43,625 nucleotides of DNA, from assembly GCA_030699385.1 (NCBI GenBank), contig JAUYMY010000055.1, forward strand, positions 1 to 43,625, given 5' to 3'. The DNA comes from Methylobacter sp. (GTDB lineage: Bacteria; Pseudomonadota; Gammaproteobacteria; Methylococcales; Methylomonadaceae). Every line of letters begins with the position of its first letter. The first letter of the stretch is position 1. The notes beneath the pieces were generated by a model. That model was not told where the DNA came from and searched no databases. It saw only the letters and a program-made list of their open reading frames with translations. The position numbers were made by a program, and so were the translations under genes. Below are positions 16,192 to 24,201 of the stretch, one piece after another.

Positions 16192-17230
16192 ACTGTCTCA
16201 CAAGTGACTCATCTTTTTCATCGGTAAATAGTGATTCATCGGCAGCGGGATTGCGCTGCCATTTCAAAATCTGAAACGGCGAAGACCCCGCGCCACCTGC
16301 TTTTTTTATCAGCACCTTCAAGGTAGCCGTGGTGTCGTCATCGAGCAAGGCTTCGCTAATAATCGTAACAGCACCCGACAGTGCCGGCGCGCCGTTAGCA
16401 TTATTAGCCTCCGAGCCCAAAGCACTTTGCCGCCCGGTTTTTACACTGCCTGAGTCACGCAAGGTTCGCGGCGCCTCGCCGGGTTCCGCCACGCTCAAGG
16501 TATAAACACCGTCGCGCAACACAAATGTCGGCGCGGCTAAGCCATTAATAGCGCTGTCCCGTCTTGCGGCAATATAGGTGTCTATCAACGCGGCATCCAT
16601 GCCCGGCAGTATCTGCAACACTTCTTTCGGCGCTTGCACCAAATCCACTTTAGGCTGTTTTGCATAAACCGTAATCAGATTTTCCAGCGGCTTGAAGACT
16701 TGTTCATTCATGCCCAAAACCAGCTGCAATTCTTCAATAGACCGAAACGGCTTGTTGCCGGGCTGATAACTCAAGCCGGCGGCTTTGTATTCTTTTTTCT
16801 CGGCGCCGTCTATGCGCACCAGATTATCGGCATCGCGCCAATCGAGGATGGCATTGATCAAGCGAGTTTGCTGCTCAGGTTCTACCGGAACTTGTGCAAT
16901 CAGGCCTTGCAGCATCTGCTCATCGGCGCTGTTGATGTCAATCTTGCCGGTTTCGGCTAACAATTGTATGCGGAGGCTGGCATCGGCATAGTCTACTTGA
17001 TAAATGCTGCTGTCAGTCCGCCAGCGCTGTTGCTGATCGGGATGCATTAACATCAGTTCGGCCAGCGCAAGCCCTGATTCTGCAATGGCCATGCCACGGG
17101 CATTACTGCTGCTGCCGGTCACAATAGCCGCTTCACGGCGCATACTGAGCGCGAAACTGCCGGCCATAATAGTCAACAAGCTCAGCACCCATAACACCAA
17201 CACTAAAGCAAAACCGCGTTGCCTGCTCAT
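16166..17230 (-). CDS. gspK: Type II secretion minor pseudopilin GspK
   Basis: Minor pseudopilin that caps the tip of the pseudopilus with GspI and GspJ. It has 354 residues with a short prepilin leader MSRQRG followed by FALVLVLWVLSLLTIMAGSFA. Glycine before phenylalanine is the cleavage site. The Glu at +5, present in other pseudopilins, is absent, as is usual for GspK. The large globular domain includes GKIDINSADEQMLQGL and a calcium-site-like region. The gene overlaps gspJ by 4 bases. Processing needs a prepilin peptidase (GspO/PilD), which is not in this window. Confidence 0.9.
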   Translation of the reverse strand: MSRQRGFALVLVLWVLSLLTIMAGSFALSMRREAAIVTGSSSNARGMAIAESGLALAELMLMHPDQQQRWRTDSSIYQVDYADASLRIQLLAETGKIDINSADEQMLQGLIAQVPVEPEQQTRLINAILDWRDADNLVRIDGAEKKEYKAAGLSYQPGNKPFRSIEELQLVLGMNEQVFKPLENLITVYAKQPKVDLVQAPKEVLQILPGMDAALIDTYIAARRDSAINGLAAPTFVLRDGVYTLSVAEPGEAPRTLRDSGSVKTGRQSALGSEANNANGAPALSGAVTIISEALLDDDTTATLKVLIKKAGGAGSSPFQILKWQRNPAADESLFTDEKDESLVRQYAEPQFND

Positions 17231-17958
17231 CTGAGCGCTCCAAACGGATTGGCAAAAGCTTCGGGATTTGCCGGCTGCTGCCCTGCCCCCATGCTGTTAT
17301 CTGCGCTGGCAATTTTAACAGCGATAATCATGTCCGGCCAAAAGATGCCATTTTCAGTGCTGATAGTGATTTTGACCAAGCTGGGTTGAGTGCTTTTTTC
17401 CAGCCATTGTTCATGCCAGCGTTCTTCGCCGCTGCCATCGGCATCGCCAAAATAAGCCAGTGAGAATTCGCTGACCTGCTTTAACACCACCACTTCTTCC
17501 TGTTGCCAGTCCTCGCCCTCGTTGGTCGGAAAAAACGGCGTCAACGTCACCTTGAGCGATTGTTCGTTATCCGGCGCTATCGAAAACAGCTGCATACCCG
17601 ATCTACCCGCACTGGCCGGAAAAACCGACACAAACTGCAATGACTGCCTTGTGCCCTGAAAAGAAAAATTTTTATTATCCCGTGCCGCTGGCGCCGGTGC
17701 CAGTGTTCCGCTGGTCTTCTGCTCGGAAAAATCATCCCATAACGGTATCGCCGAGGCTAAATGCCGCTGAAAAAAACCATAGACCACGGCGACTTCATTC
17801 ACTTCGCTGATCTTGCTTTCGCCCTGCTCCCAGCTTTGCGCGCAAATGCGTAAACTGCTAAACAGCAGCACCACCATGATGCTCAACAGCGTCATCGCAA
17901 TCAGCACTTCAATCAGAGTAAAACCGCGCTGGCGCAGTGAACCGTGAACGTCCATCAC
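17227..17958 (-). CDS. gspJ: Type II secretion minor pseudopilin GspJ
   Basis: A 243-residue prepilin-like protein. The leader ends at RQRG and is followed by FTLIEVLIAMTLLSIMVVLL, with Glu at +5, the standard methylation and assembly motif. The globular domain contains FQGTRQSLQFVSVFPAS and EVVVLKQVSEFSLAYFGD, which fits the GspJ family. It forms the tip complex with GspI and GspK. It overlaps gspI by 4 bases (ATGA) and gspK by 4 bases. Confidence 0.88.
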   Translation of the reverse strand: MMDVHGSLRQRGFTLIEVLIAMTLLSIMVVLLFSSLRICAQSWEQGESKISEVNEVAVVYGFFQRHLASAIPLWDDFSEQKTSGTLAPAPAARDNKNFSFQGTRQSLQFVSVFPASAGRSGMQLFSIAPDNEQSLKVTLTPFFPTNEGEDWQQEEVVVLKQVSEFSLAYFGDADGSGEERWHEQWLEKSTQPSLVKITISTENGIFWPDMIIAVKIASADNSMGAGQQPANPEAFANPFGALR

Positions 17959-18368
17959 ACTTTATTCGCCAATTTCAAGGTGATCAGTTCGACCTGCCTG
18001 TCATCGGCGCGTGGATTGTCATCACCCCAGCTGACCGTCACTTTAACCTTAAAAAGCACTACCGGGAGTTCGCTAACATCCAGATTTTCGGCGGCAAATT
18101 GGAAGGGACTGATGGACACTCGCCACTGATATTTATCATGTTCCAGACCGTCGGACTGGCCCTGCTGCAACGGCGTTTCCACCCCGGTTTTAGCCATCAA
18201 CGCTTCGGCGATTTGCACGGCGGCGGTATATTCTTCAGCCACGCCGGCGGTGTTGACCCCGGCGGAAAATATCTTTAATAAAATGCCTAAAGACAGCGCC
18301 AAAATCGAAAACGCAATCAGGATTTCCAGCAAAGAAAAACCGCGTTGTTTATTTACTTTCAAGTTCAA
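17955..18368 (-). CDS. gspI: Type II secretion minor pseudopilin GspI
   Basis: A 137-residue pseudopilin: leader MNLKVNKQRG, then FSLLEILIAFSILALSLGIL with Glu at +5. The C-terminal domain has the GspI-like pattern KYQWRVSISP and LFKVKVTVSWGD. It nucleates the tip of the pseudopilus. Its start overlaps the end of gspH by 20 bases, so its ribosome-binding site lies inside gspH. Confidence 0.88.
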   Translation of the reverse strand: MNLKVNKQRGFSLLEILIAFSILALSLGILLKIFSAGVNTAGVAEEYTAAVQIAEALMAKTGVETPLQQGQSDGLEHDKYQWRVSISPFQFAAENLDVSELPVVLFKVKVTVSWGDDNPRADDRQVELITLKLANKV

Positions 18369-18822
18369 TCTGACCGGTTAACCAGTTGATGTCTATTTGC
18401 CACGCGGTCTTTTCCCGTTCCAGCGTAATTCTGCCACCGGTCGAGGAGCCGTCGTCAAAAAAACGGATATTGGCCGAACCCTCGCCTTCGAGTTCGGTTT
18501 GTGCTGTGACCACGGTAATCTCTATGGTCTCGGGTATTTTATACACTTTACCCCGACCGCTAACGGTGTAGTTTTTGTTGCTCAAATCAATAGCAACGGT
18601 GTTTTCTTCGCGAGTCATTAACGCCTGGCCTCGGGCATAGCGCAACGCAGACACCATGTCTCTGGCGGTCGCCTTGATTTCAGTAGAATCACTGCCCGAG
18701 GACAGATTAAGCCCGATTACCGAAAAACCCAGCACCACAACAAACAGCACCACAACCAGTTCCAGCAGCGTGAAACCGCGTTGTGCCTGGCCTTTGTTGG
18801 TCAAGGCATCATTTATTTTCAA
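18349..18822 (-). CDS. gspH: Type II secretion minor pseudopilin GspH
   Basis: A 157-residue pseudopilin: leader ending QAQRG, then FTLLELVVVLFVVVLGFSVI with Glu at +5. The segment ATARDMVSALRYARGQAL is characteristic of GspH/FimT proteins, followed by a beta-rich domain. It is separated from the upstream gspG by 120 bases holding an intergenic repeat, the only real gap in an otherwise overlapping operon. It overlaps gspI by 20 bases. Confidence 0.88.
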   Translation of the reverse strand: MKINDALTNKGQAQRGFTLLELVVVLFVVVLGFSVIGLNLSSGSDSTEIKATARDMVSALRYARGQALMTREENTVAIDLSNKNYTVSGRGKVYKIPETIEITVVTAQTELEGEGSANIRFFDDGSSTGGRITLEREKTAWQIDINWLTGQIELESK

Positions 18823-18900
18823 CGGTAACTACTCAGCGAAAAAAGATTATCCACGAAAGGCACGAAAAAACACGAAATTTTCGTGGACTCTATTTTTCTA
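18823..18900. repeat. Chimeric intergenic repeat inside the gsp operon (family A end, family B core)
   Basis: GTAACTACTCAGCGAAAAAA (18825-18844), the end sequence of family A, runs directly into TCCACGAAAGGCACGAAAA, the core of family B. A small palindrome CACGAAATTTTCGTG (18871-18885) follows, and then GTGGACTCTATTTTTC, which also occurs at 1078-1092. It separates gspG from gspH. Confidence 0.65.
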
Positions 18901-18942
18901 CAGCTCAAGATCATTAGGGGATATTCTTTTTCGGAAATCACC

Positions 18943-19377
18943 TTACTCCCAATTCACAATATCCTGATCTTCGCCCTCGCCGCCTTCCTTGCCATCTGCG
19001 CCCCAGGTAAACAAATCGAACTTGCCATGCTCACCGGGAGACACGTAATGGTAGTCCTGCTGCCACGGATCCAGCGGCATTTTGGCTTTGCGCAAATAAG
19101 GGCCATTCCAGCGTTTGGCGCTGTCGGGCGATTCAATCAGGGCTTTCAAACCCTGTTCAGTGGTTGGATAACGGCCCAAATCCAGCTTGTACATATCCAG
19201 CGCCGCCGACAGGTCTTCAATCTGCACTTTGGCCGCCTTGATTTTAGATTCGCCCATGTGCTTCATCACCTGCGGCCCGACAATACCGGCCAGCATCGCA
19301 ATAATGCCCAACACCACCAACAGCTCCAGCAAGGTAAAACCCAGTTGTTTAGCCCTGAACCCCATCATTTTTTTCAT
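18943..19377 (-). CDS. gspG: Type II secretion major pseudopilin GspG
   Basis: Major subunit of the pseudopilus that pushes substrates through GspD. It has 144 residues: a prepilin leader ending at KQLG, then FTLLELLVVLGIIAMLAGIV with Glu at +5. The globular part is typical of the family (LDMYKLDLGRYPTTEQGLKAL, WNGPYL, DPWQQDYHYVSPGEHGKFDL, TWGADGKEGG), with the acidic C-terminal loop that usually binds calcium. It lies 15 bases after gspF. As the most abundant component, its position just before the intergenic repeat may matter: a hairpin there could give gspG extra transcript over the downstream genes. Confidence 0.95.
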   Translation of the reverse strand: MKKMMGFRAKQLGFTLLELLVVLGIIAMLAGIVGPQVMKHMGESKIKAAKVQIEDLSAALDMYKLDLGRYPTTEQGLKALIESPDSAKRWNGPYLRKAKMPLDPWQQDYHYVSPGEHGKFDLFTWGADGKEGGEGEDQDIVNWE

Positions 19378-19392
19378 CGTTTACTCCTAAAT

Positions 19393-20607
19393 TTAAAAAG
19401 CCAAATCATTGACGCTCAAAATAGCCAGCAGAATCGATACGATAATGCCCGCAATCATCAAGCCCAATGAAATTATCAACGCCGGTTCCAGCAATGCCAG
19501 CATTCTTGCAATCGCCACCCGAAGCTGTTTATCGTAAATCGTCGCCACCCGCAACAGCATTTCTTCCAGACGCCCGGTTTCCTCGCCCATTTTTATCATT
19601 TGCATGGCCATTTTAGGAAAAATACCTTTTTCCAGTAAGGCGTCGGACATGTTTTTACCCTGTTTCAACTGCATTTCGGTATCGGCAATGGCATCGGCCA
19701 ACACCAGATTGTCCACCGTTTCCCGCACAATCACCAACGATGCCAGTATCGAAACACCATTGCCCAACAAGGTGCCCAATGTGCGGGTAATGTTGGCGGT
19801 TTCTTTGTTCAAAATAATCGTTCCGGCCAGCGGCAGTTTTAAAAAACGGCCATCCCAAACCTTTTTTTTGACCGGATCGGCCATTTGCAAATTCATATAG
19901 CTGGTAGTGAAAACAACGAACAAAACCAGCGTCCACCAGTAACTTTGCAGCCATTCGGCCAGCCCGACTACAATCTGTGTCGACACCGGCAAGGCTTTTC
20001 CCGCGCTTTCAAACATCTCGGAAAATTGCGGCACCACGAAAGTCAGCATCACGAATAAAGAGGCCAATGACATAATCAACAAAATAGCCGGATAAATCAA
20101 TGCGGTGCTGACCGTTTCTTTCAATTCGCGGGAGCGTTCCAGATATTCGGACAAACGCGTCAACACTTCGCCCAAACTGCCGCCCGCCTCACCGGCGCGT
20201 ATCATATTCAGGTAAAACTTGCTGAAAATACCGGGCTGTTTTTCCAGCGCATCGGCCAAAGTTGAACCCCCTTTGACTTTCTCCAGCACGCGTCCGATCA
20301 GCTTGGTCACGCGCTCGTTGTCTTCGGTCAGGTCGATCAACACCAACAGCGATTTATCCAGCGGCAGGCCGGATTCGAGCAGGGTGGCCAATTCGCCGGT
20401 GAACAAAGCGATGTCCTTTTGCGATAATTTGGACTGTTTGATGCCCAGCCTTAGCCCCAAAAACGACTTGGCGCTGGCCGGAACCACGCGGATAGGGATG
20501 CTGCCTTCGGCTTGCAAGGCGCTTATTAATTGTTGTTCATCGACGGCGTCGCGAATGCCCTCTTCAGTCTCGCCGAGACTATTAACGGCTTTGTAGGCAA
20601 ATAACAT
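19393..20607 (-). CDS. gspF: Type II secretion inner-membrane platform protein GspF
   Basis: Polytopic inner-membrane core of the assembly platform. It has 404 residues with two repeated T2SSF cytoplasmic domains (about 70-195 and 270-395), e.g. IALFTGELATLLESGLPLDKSL and NITRTLGTLLGNGVSILASL. The three hydrophobic segments are at about 170-195, 222-242 and near the C-terminus (LLALLEPALIISLGLMIAGI). Its ATG shares one base with the stop of gspE. Confidence 0.95.
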   Translation of the reverse strand: MLFAYKAVNSLGETEEGIRDAVDEQQLISALQAEGSIPIRVVPASAKSFLGLRLGIKQSKLSQKDIALFTGELATLLESGLPLDKSLLVLIDLTEDNERVTKLIGRVLEKVKGGSTLADALEKQPGIFSKFYLNMIRAGEAGGSLGEVLTRLSEYLERSRELKETVSTALIYPAILLIMSLASLFVMLTFVVPQFSEMFESAGKALPVSTQIVVGLAEWLQSYWWTLVLFVVFTTSYMNLQMADPVKKKVWDGRFLKLPLAGTIILNKETANITRTLGTLLGNGVSILASLVIVRETVDNLVLADAIADTEMQLKQGKNMSDALLEKGIFPKMAMQMIKMGEETGRLEEMLLRVATIYDKQLRVAIARMLALLEPALIISLGLMIAGIIVSILLAILSVNDLAF

Positions 20608-22340
20608 TAGTTTTCCGAGGTGACGCGCAATACTTCTTCCAGCGTGGTGATGCCTTGCAGGGCTTTAATCAAGCCGTTTTCATACATCGTGGTCATGCCT
20701 TCTTCAATCGCCAGCCGTTGAATGGCGCCCGCTTCTTCATGCGCCATAATCAATTTACGCAGCGGGTCGGTCATTTGCAAGAACTCGATAATCGCCAAAC
20801 GTCCGCGATAACCCAAACCGCCGCAAGACGCGCAGCCGACCGGTTTGTACAGCACAATATCGCCTGTCGCGCCAGTTCCCGACTGGCTTGCGACATACAC
20901 ACCATCCTTGGCGATATCCGGCGCAAACCGCCTTAACTTCATGCCGTCGACAATGTCCGCCGTCGGCGTGTAGCTTTGCTTGCAATGCGGGCACAACTTT
21001 CTAACTAGGCGTTGCGCCAGGATGCCGTTAACGGTGGAGGTCAGCAGGTATTCTTCAAGGCCCATATCCAGCAGGCGGGTGACGCCACCGGCGGCATCGT
21101 TAGTATGCAATGTCGATAATACCAAATGCCCGGTCAGCGCCGACTGCACCGCAATTCTTGCGGTTTCCAGATCGCGCATTTCGCCGATCATGATCACGTC
21201 GGGGTCTTGACGCACGATGGAGCGCAACGCCGAGGCAAAGGTCAGGCCGATTTGCGGCTTGGCCTGAATCTGGTTGACGCCATCCATTTGGTACTCAACC
21301 GGATCTTCGACAGTGATGATTTTGCGCTCGGAAGTGTTCAGCTGTTTTAACGCCGCATACATCGTGGTCGACTTGCCGCTGCCGGTTGGGCCGGTAATCA
21401 GGATAATGCCGTGCGGCTGTGACAACACCTCAATAAACTGCTGCAAATGCTTGCCGGTAAAACCCAGCGCATGGAAATCCAGCACCGTGTTTTCCTTGTC
21501 CAGCAAACGGATGACCACGCTTTCGCCGTACATCGTCGGTATCGTCGACACCCGCAAATCCAGCTCCTTACCGAGCATCTGCACCTTGATACGGCCATCT
21601 TGCGGCAGACGGCGTTCGGCGATATTCAGCTTGGCCATGATCTTGATGCGCGAAATCACGGCGGCAGTCGATTTGACCGACGGCGCATCAATGTCTTTCA
21701 GTACGCCATCAACGCGCAACCTGACTTTCAGCGATTGCTCAAACGGTTCGATATGGATATCCGAGGCGCGGGTTTCGATCGCCCGCTGCATGATCAGATT
21801 AACCATCTTGATCACCGGCGCCTCACTGGCCAAATCTTTCAAATGTTCCAGATCTTCCTCACCCAAATCATCAACATTCAGGTCATCAACCAACTTGTCC
21901 ATTTGCGAACGGCTTTCACCATACTGCACTTCCAGCGCCGCATCGATTTCCGACAGCAAACCGACTTTGGCAATAATATTTTTGCCGGTCGCCAGTTTTA
22001 GCGCCTCAATGACAAACTGGTCTTCAGGGTCCATCAACGCCACAGTAATGTCGTCATTGTGGCTTAAACCGATCGCATGATAATTTTTTAAAAACCGCAA
22101 CGGCACCGTTTCCGGCAACTGCGTTTCCAGCGGATACTGATCCGGCGCAACTTTTTCAAACGGGCCTGAGAGCACAAAAGCATCGGCGACATCGAGTTCC
22201 GAACACAAACCGAGCTTAACCAGCAACTGCGGCACACTTTCCGACACCGAGGTTTTTTGTACACGCTCAACTTTTTTTAATTCGGCAGCAGAAAGTTTCT
22301 GTTTATTCTGCAAAACGCTTAGCAACGATTCATACGCCAT
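20607..22340 (-). CDS. gspE: Type II secretion ATPase GspE
   Basis: Hexameric cytoplasmic ATPase that powers pseudopilus assembly. It has 577 residues: N-terminal domains that bind GspL (about 1-160, MshEN-like), then the RecA-like ATPase with Walker A GPTGSGKSTTMY (about 316-327), the Asp box, Walker B DPDVIMIGEMRDLETA and the His box (GHLVLSTLHTND). A zinc tetracysteine motif is formed by LCPHC and CASCGG. Family members usually have GEIRD; the GEMRD here is conservative. It is the first gene of the operon E-F-G-H-I-J-K-L-M-C-D. A TATAAT-like -10 lies on the minus strand at 22405-22410, but its -35 is poor. Confidence 0.95.
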   Translation of the reverse strand: MAYESLLSVLQNKQKLSAAELKKVERVQKTSVSESVPQLLVKLGLCSELDVADAFVLSGPFEKVAPDQYPLETQLPETVPLRFLKNYHAIGLSHNDDITVALMDPEDQFVIEALKLATGKNIIAKVGLLSEIDAALEVQYGESRSQMDKLVDDLNVDDLGEEDLEHLKDLASEAPVIKMVNLIMQRAIETRASDIHIEPFEQSLKVRLRVDGVLKDIDAPSVKSTAAVISRIKIMAKLNIAERRLPQDGRIKVQMLGKELDLRVSTIPTMYGESVVIRLLDKENTVLDFHALGFTGKHLQQFIEVLSQPHGIILITGPTGSGKSTTMYAALKQLNTSERKIITVEDPVEYQMDGVNQIQAKPQIGLTFASALRSIVRQDPDVIMIGEMRDLETARIAVQSALTGHLVLSTLHTNDAAGGVTRLLDMGLEEYLLTSTVNGILAQRLVRKLCPHCKQSYTPTADIVDGMKLRRFAPDIAKDGVYVASQSGTGATGDIVLYKPVGCASCGGLGYRGRLAIIEFLQMTDPLRKLIMAHEEAGAIQRLAIEEGMTTMYENGLIKALQGITTLEEVLRVTSEN

Positions 22341-22510
22341 TATTTAAAAAAACCGGTGGGTGATAACTATTTGGGCAAGAAGTTCAATTTTTCAGTCGAC
22401 GCGTATTATAACTTATCGAGCGAACCCGTTATTAGGCTAGATATTTTATATTAACTAAGTCTTAAAGGAGGATCTAAATTTTTTGCGGCTTCATTTTTGC
22501 GAGAGGAATC

Positions 22511-23509
22511 TCACAGCGCCAATAAACTTTTCGCCAACCCGATAATCACCTGCTCATCAATATCCTTAATCGAGTCATCCTGTTTGTTGAGCTTATACGG
22601 ATTAACGACAGACGCCGACTTGACCACCTTATTGATGTCAGTTTGATAAACCCGGCTGACCGGCGTCGGCCCGAAAATGGTGATGGACGGTCGGTTTAAG
22701 CCCCAAGCGATATGGGTTGGTCCGGTATCGTTGCCGATCACTAAATCGGCCTTGGCAATCAGCGCTTTCAGGCTGTTCAAATCCAGCTTGGGCATGACTT
22801 TGATGAGATCCGATTGCGCCGCCATCCATTCGGCAGCCGCTTTTTCCTGTTCGCTGCCCCAGACCACCAAACAGTTTTGCTGTAAAGCCTCGGCAATTTT
22901 AACAAACTTGGCAGCCGGATAATTACGGCTGTCCCAGGTCGAACCGATTACCAGCACGATATTAAGCCGGTCTTTTACCAAGAAATCATAAATTTGCGAG
23001 TCTTCGTCACTAAAAAACAAAAACGGCTTTTTGGCCAGAATCTGCTCGCTGCTGACCTCAATGCCTAACGGTTTGCACAATACCAACGCATTTCTGTCGA
23101 TAGTATTGGCATCGTAGGCGCAAGCCACTTTGACATCATAAAACCAGGACGCCGCTTTTTCCCGGATCGAATCGGCATCAAAACCGGCAATACGCTCGCC
23201 CAACAACTTCGCGGTCAGCGCCGATTTAATCAAGCCTTGGGCATCAATCACCCAATCATAATGGTTGCCTGCATAACTGCGAATTTCTTTAAACTGCTGA
23301 AAAATACCAGCCTTGTCGGTTTTTAACGCTTTCAGGTTCACCGTCAGGATGTTATCAATATCAGGGTTGTGCCGTAACAGCTCGGCGAAGCGCTCCTCGA
23401 CAATCCAGTCAATCTGAATACCCGGAAAATGCGCCCTGATGAACTGCAACGCGACCATGGCATGGACAATATCGCCCAACGCGGAGAGCTTTACGATAGC
23501 GATTTTCAT
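22511..23509 (-). CDS. waaC: LPS heptosyltransferase I
   Basis: Adds the first L-glycero-D-manno-heptose to Kdo2-lipid A in LPS inner-core synthesis. It has 332 residues and a GT-B fold (family GT9). The N-terminal motif KLSALGDIVHAMVAL and the central WVIDAQGLIKSAL are typical of WaaC rather than WaaF. The donor-site motif is IGNDTGPTHIAWGL, preceded by LNSLKALIAKADLVI. It acts at the cytoplasmic face of the inner membrane. It is upstream of, and in the same orientation as, the gsp operon but separated by 170 bases, so it is probably a separate unit. kdsA, which supplies the Kdo acceptor, is in this window too. Confidence 0.92.
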   Translation of the reverse strand: MKIAIVKLSALGDIVHAMVALQFIRAHFPGIQIDWIVEERFAELLRHNPDIDNILTVNLKALKTDKAGIFQQFKEIRSYAGNHYDWVIDAQGLIKSALTAKLLGERIAGFDADSIREKAASWFYDVKVACAYDANTIDRNALVLCKPLGIEVSSEQILAKKPFLFFSDEDSQIYDFLVKDRLNIVLVIGSTWDSRNYPAAKFVKIAEALQQNCLVVWGSEQEKAAAEWMAAQSDLIKVMPKLDLNSLKALIAKADLVIGNDTGPTHIAWGLNRPSITIFGPTPVSRVYQTDINKVVKSASVVNPYKLNKQDDSIKDIDEQVIIGLAKSLLAL

Positions 23510-23574
23510 AAAAATAAGGTCTCAAATTTTGCCGATAAATGGGCATATGGTATCAATAGAGGTCTGAATCGGCC

Positions 23575-23742
23575 ATGGGAAAGCAAAAACTTTACTTCAG
23601 TAAAACCCAATCCGGCCGGCTATTATCTCTTGGCACATCACAGAAAGGGGTCGAGTTTACGCGTTTTTGGTATGATAAAACGCTGAACAAAAAAAGTGAT
23701 CATAATTCGCGGCAAATCAAACAACAATCAAGCACAAACTGA
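23575..23742 (+). CDS. Possible small basic protein of unknown function (55 residues)
   Basis: An ATG at 23575 opens a 55-codon frame, MGKQKLYFSKTQSGRLLSLG and onward, ending in a hydrophilic Lys/Gln/Ser-rich tail. It stops 11 bases before the DUF1289 gene. GAGG lies about 12 bases upstream of the ATG, a poor ribosome-binding site. It has no recognised family, and could be an unannotated small gene in operon with the DUF1289 gene or a chance ORF in a promoter region. Confidence 0.25.
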   Translation: MGKQKLYFSKTQSGRLLSLGTSQKGVEFTRFWYDKTLNKKSDHNSRQIKQQSSTN

Positions 23743-23753
23743 CAGGAAATAGC

Positions 23754-23963
23754 ATGAAATTTAGCCCATGTATCGATAAATGTACTTACGAAGGAACGCA
23801 TTGCGAAGGCTGCGGCAGATCGCATCAGGAAATAGCCGAAACCAAAAAATTGGTGATGGCAGCCGTCAATTTCGCCCAGGAACAAGATTATGAAAACGTT
23901 GATGACTTTGCCAACGCTATCGGCCAAAGTATGCTTAAAAAGCTGAAAAAAGCCGGAAAATAA
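23754..23963 (+). CDS. DUF1289 family small cysteine protein
   Basis: A 69-residue protein with the DUF1289 signature: PCIDKC, EGTHCEGCGRS and HQEIAE, i.e. four cysteines arranged as CxxxC...CxxC, probably binding a metal. The rest is a helix-rich tail (KKLVMAAVNFAQEQDYENV) ending in basic residues. AGGAAATAGC precedes the ATG. The function of the family is not established. It lies between the divergent waaC gene and accA. Confidence 0.8.
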   Translation: MKFSPCIDKCTYEGTHCEGCGRSHQEIAETKKLVMAAVNFAQEQDYENVDDFANAIGQSMLKKLKKAGK

Positions 23964-23972
23964 CGATCGCCG

Positions 23973-24093
23973 ATGTAACGCCTGATGACCCGCAGGCAGC
24001 ATCAAATCTTTCAAACCAACTAACATTAAAAGTTTTTTCACCACGAAAAGCACAAAATTTCATTCTTCGTGTTGTATTTCGTGCCTTTCGTGG
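23973..24093. repeat. Intergenic repeat: leader module plus hairpin (family B)
   Basis: TGTAACGCCTGATGACCCGC and CATCAAATCTTTCAAAC (23974-24016) match the leader near 5089-5130. A hairpin follows, CCACGAAAAGCACAAAAT (24041-24058) with ATTTCGTGCCTTTCGTGG (24076-24093), 16 of 18 pairs. It lies downstream of the DUF1289 gene. Confidence 0.6.
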
Positions 24094-24123
24094 ATAAGCC
24101 AAGGTTTTTAAGTTAATTTAGAC

Positions 24124-24163
24124 TCGCTAATTTATTTAGAATAAATTAGCGAATTTCTATAAA
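24124..24163 (+). promoter_or_regulatory. Candidate accA promoter overlapped by a perfect 29-bp palindrome (operator-like)
   Basis: TCGCTAATTTATT (24124-24136) and AATAAATTAGCGA (24140-24152) are perfect 13-bp arms around TAG. A -10-like TATAAA (24158-24163) has, 17 bases upstream, TTTAGA (24135-24140), which would place the -35 inside the palindrome. A repressor bound there would block accA. Confidence 0.5.
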
Positions 24164-24201
24164 ATCCCCGCCATTGTCATAACTCTCCAGATCAGGACGC
24201 C

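Noticed and set aside
18883..19470. 195-codon plus-strand frame opposite gspG and gspF
   Set aside because: Antisense shadow of well-recognised genes, His/Gln-rich product without family resemblance.
21274..22080. 268-codon plus-strand frame opposite gspE
   Set aside because: The gspE frame on the minus strand has Walker and zinc motifs throughout; the opposite frame is Ser/Thr-rich shadow sequence.
22461..22500. AAAGGAGG-type ribosome site on the plus strand upstream of waaC's 3' end
   Set aside because: No ATG or GTG follows at a useful distance and the TTG frame closes after about 20 codons inside the waaC antisense strand.
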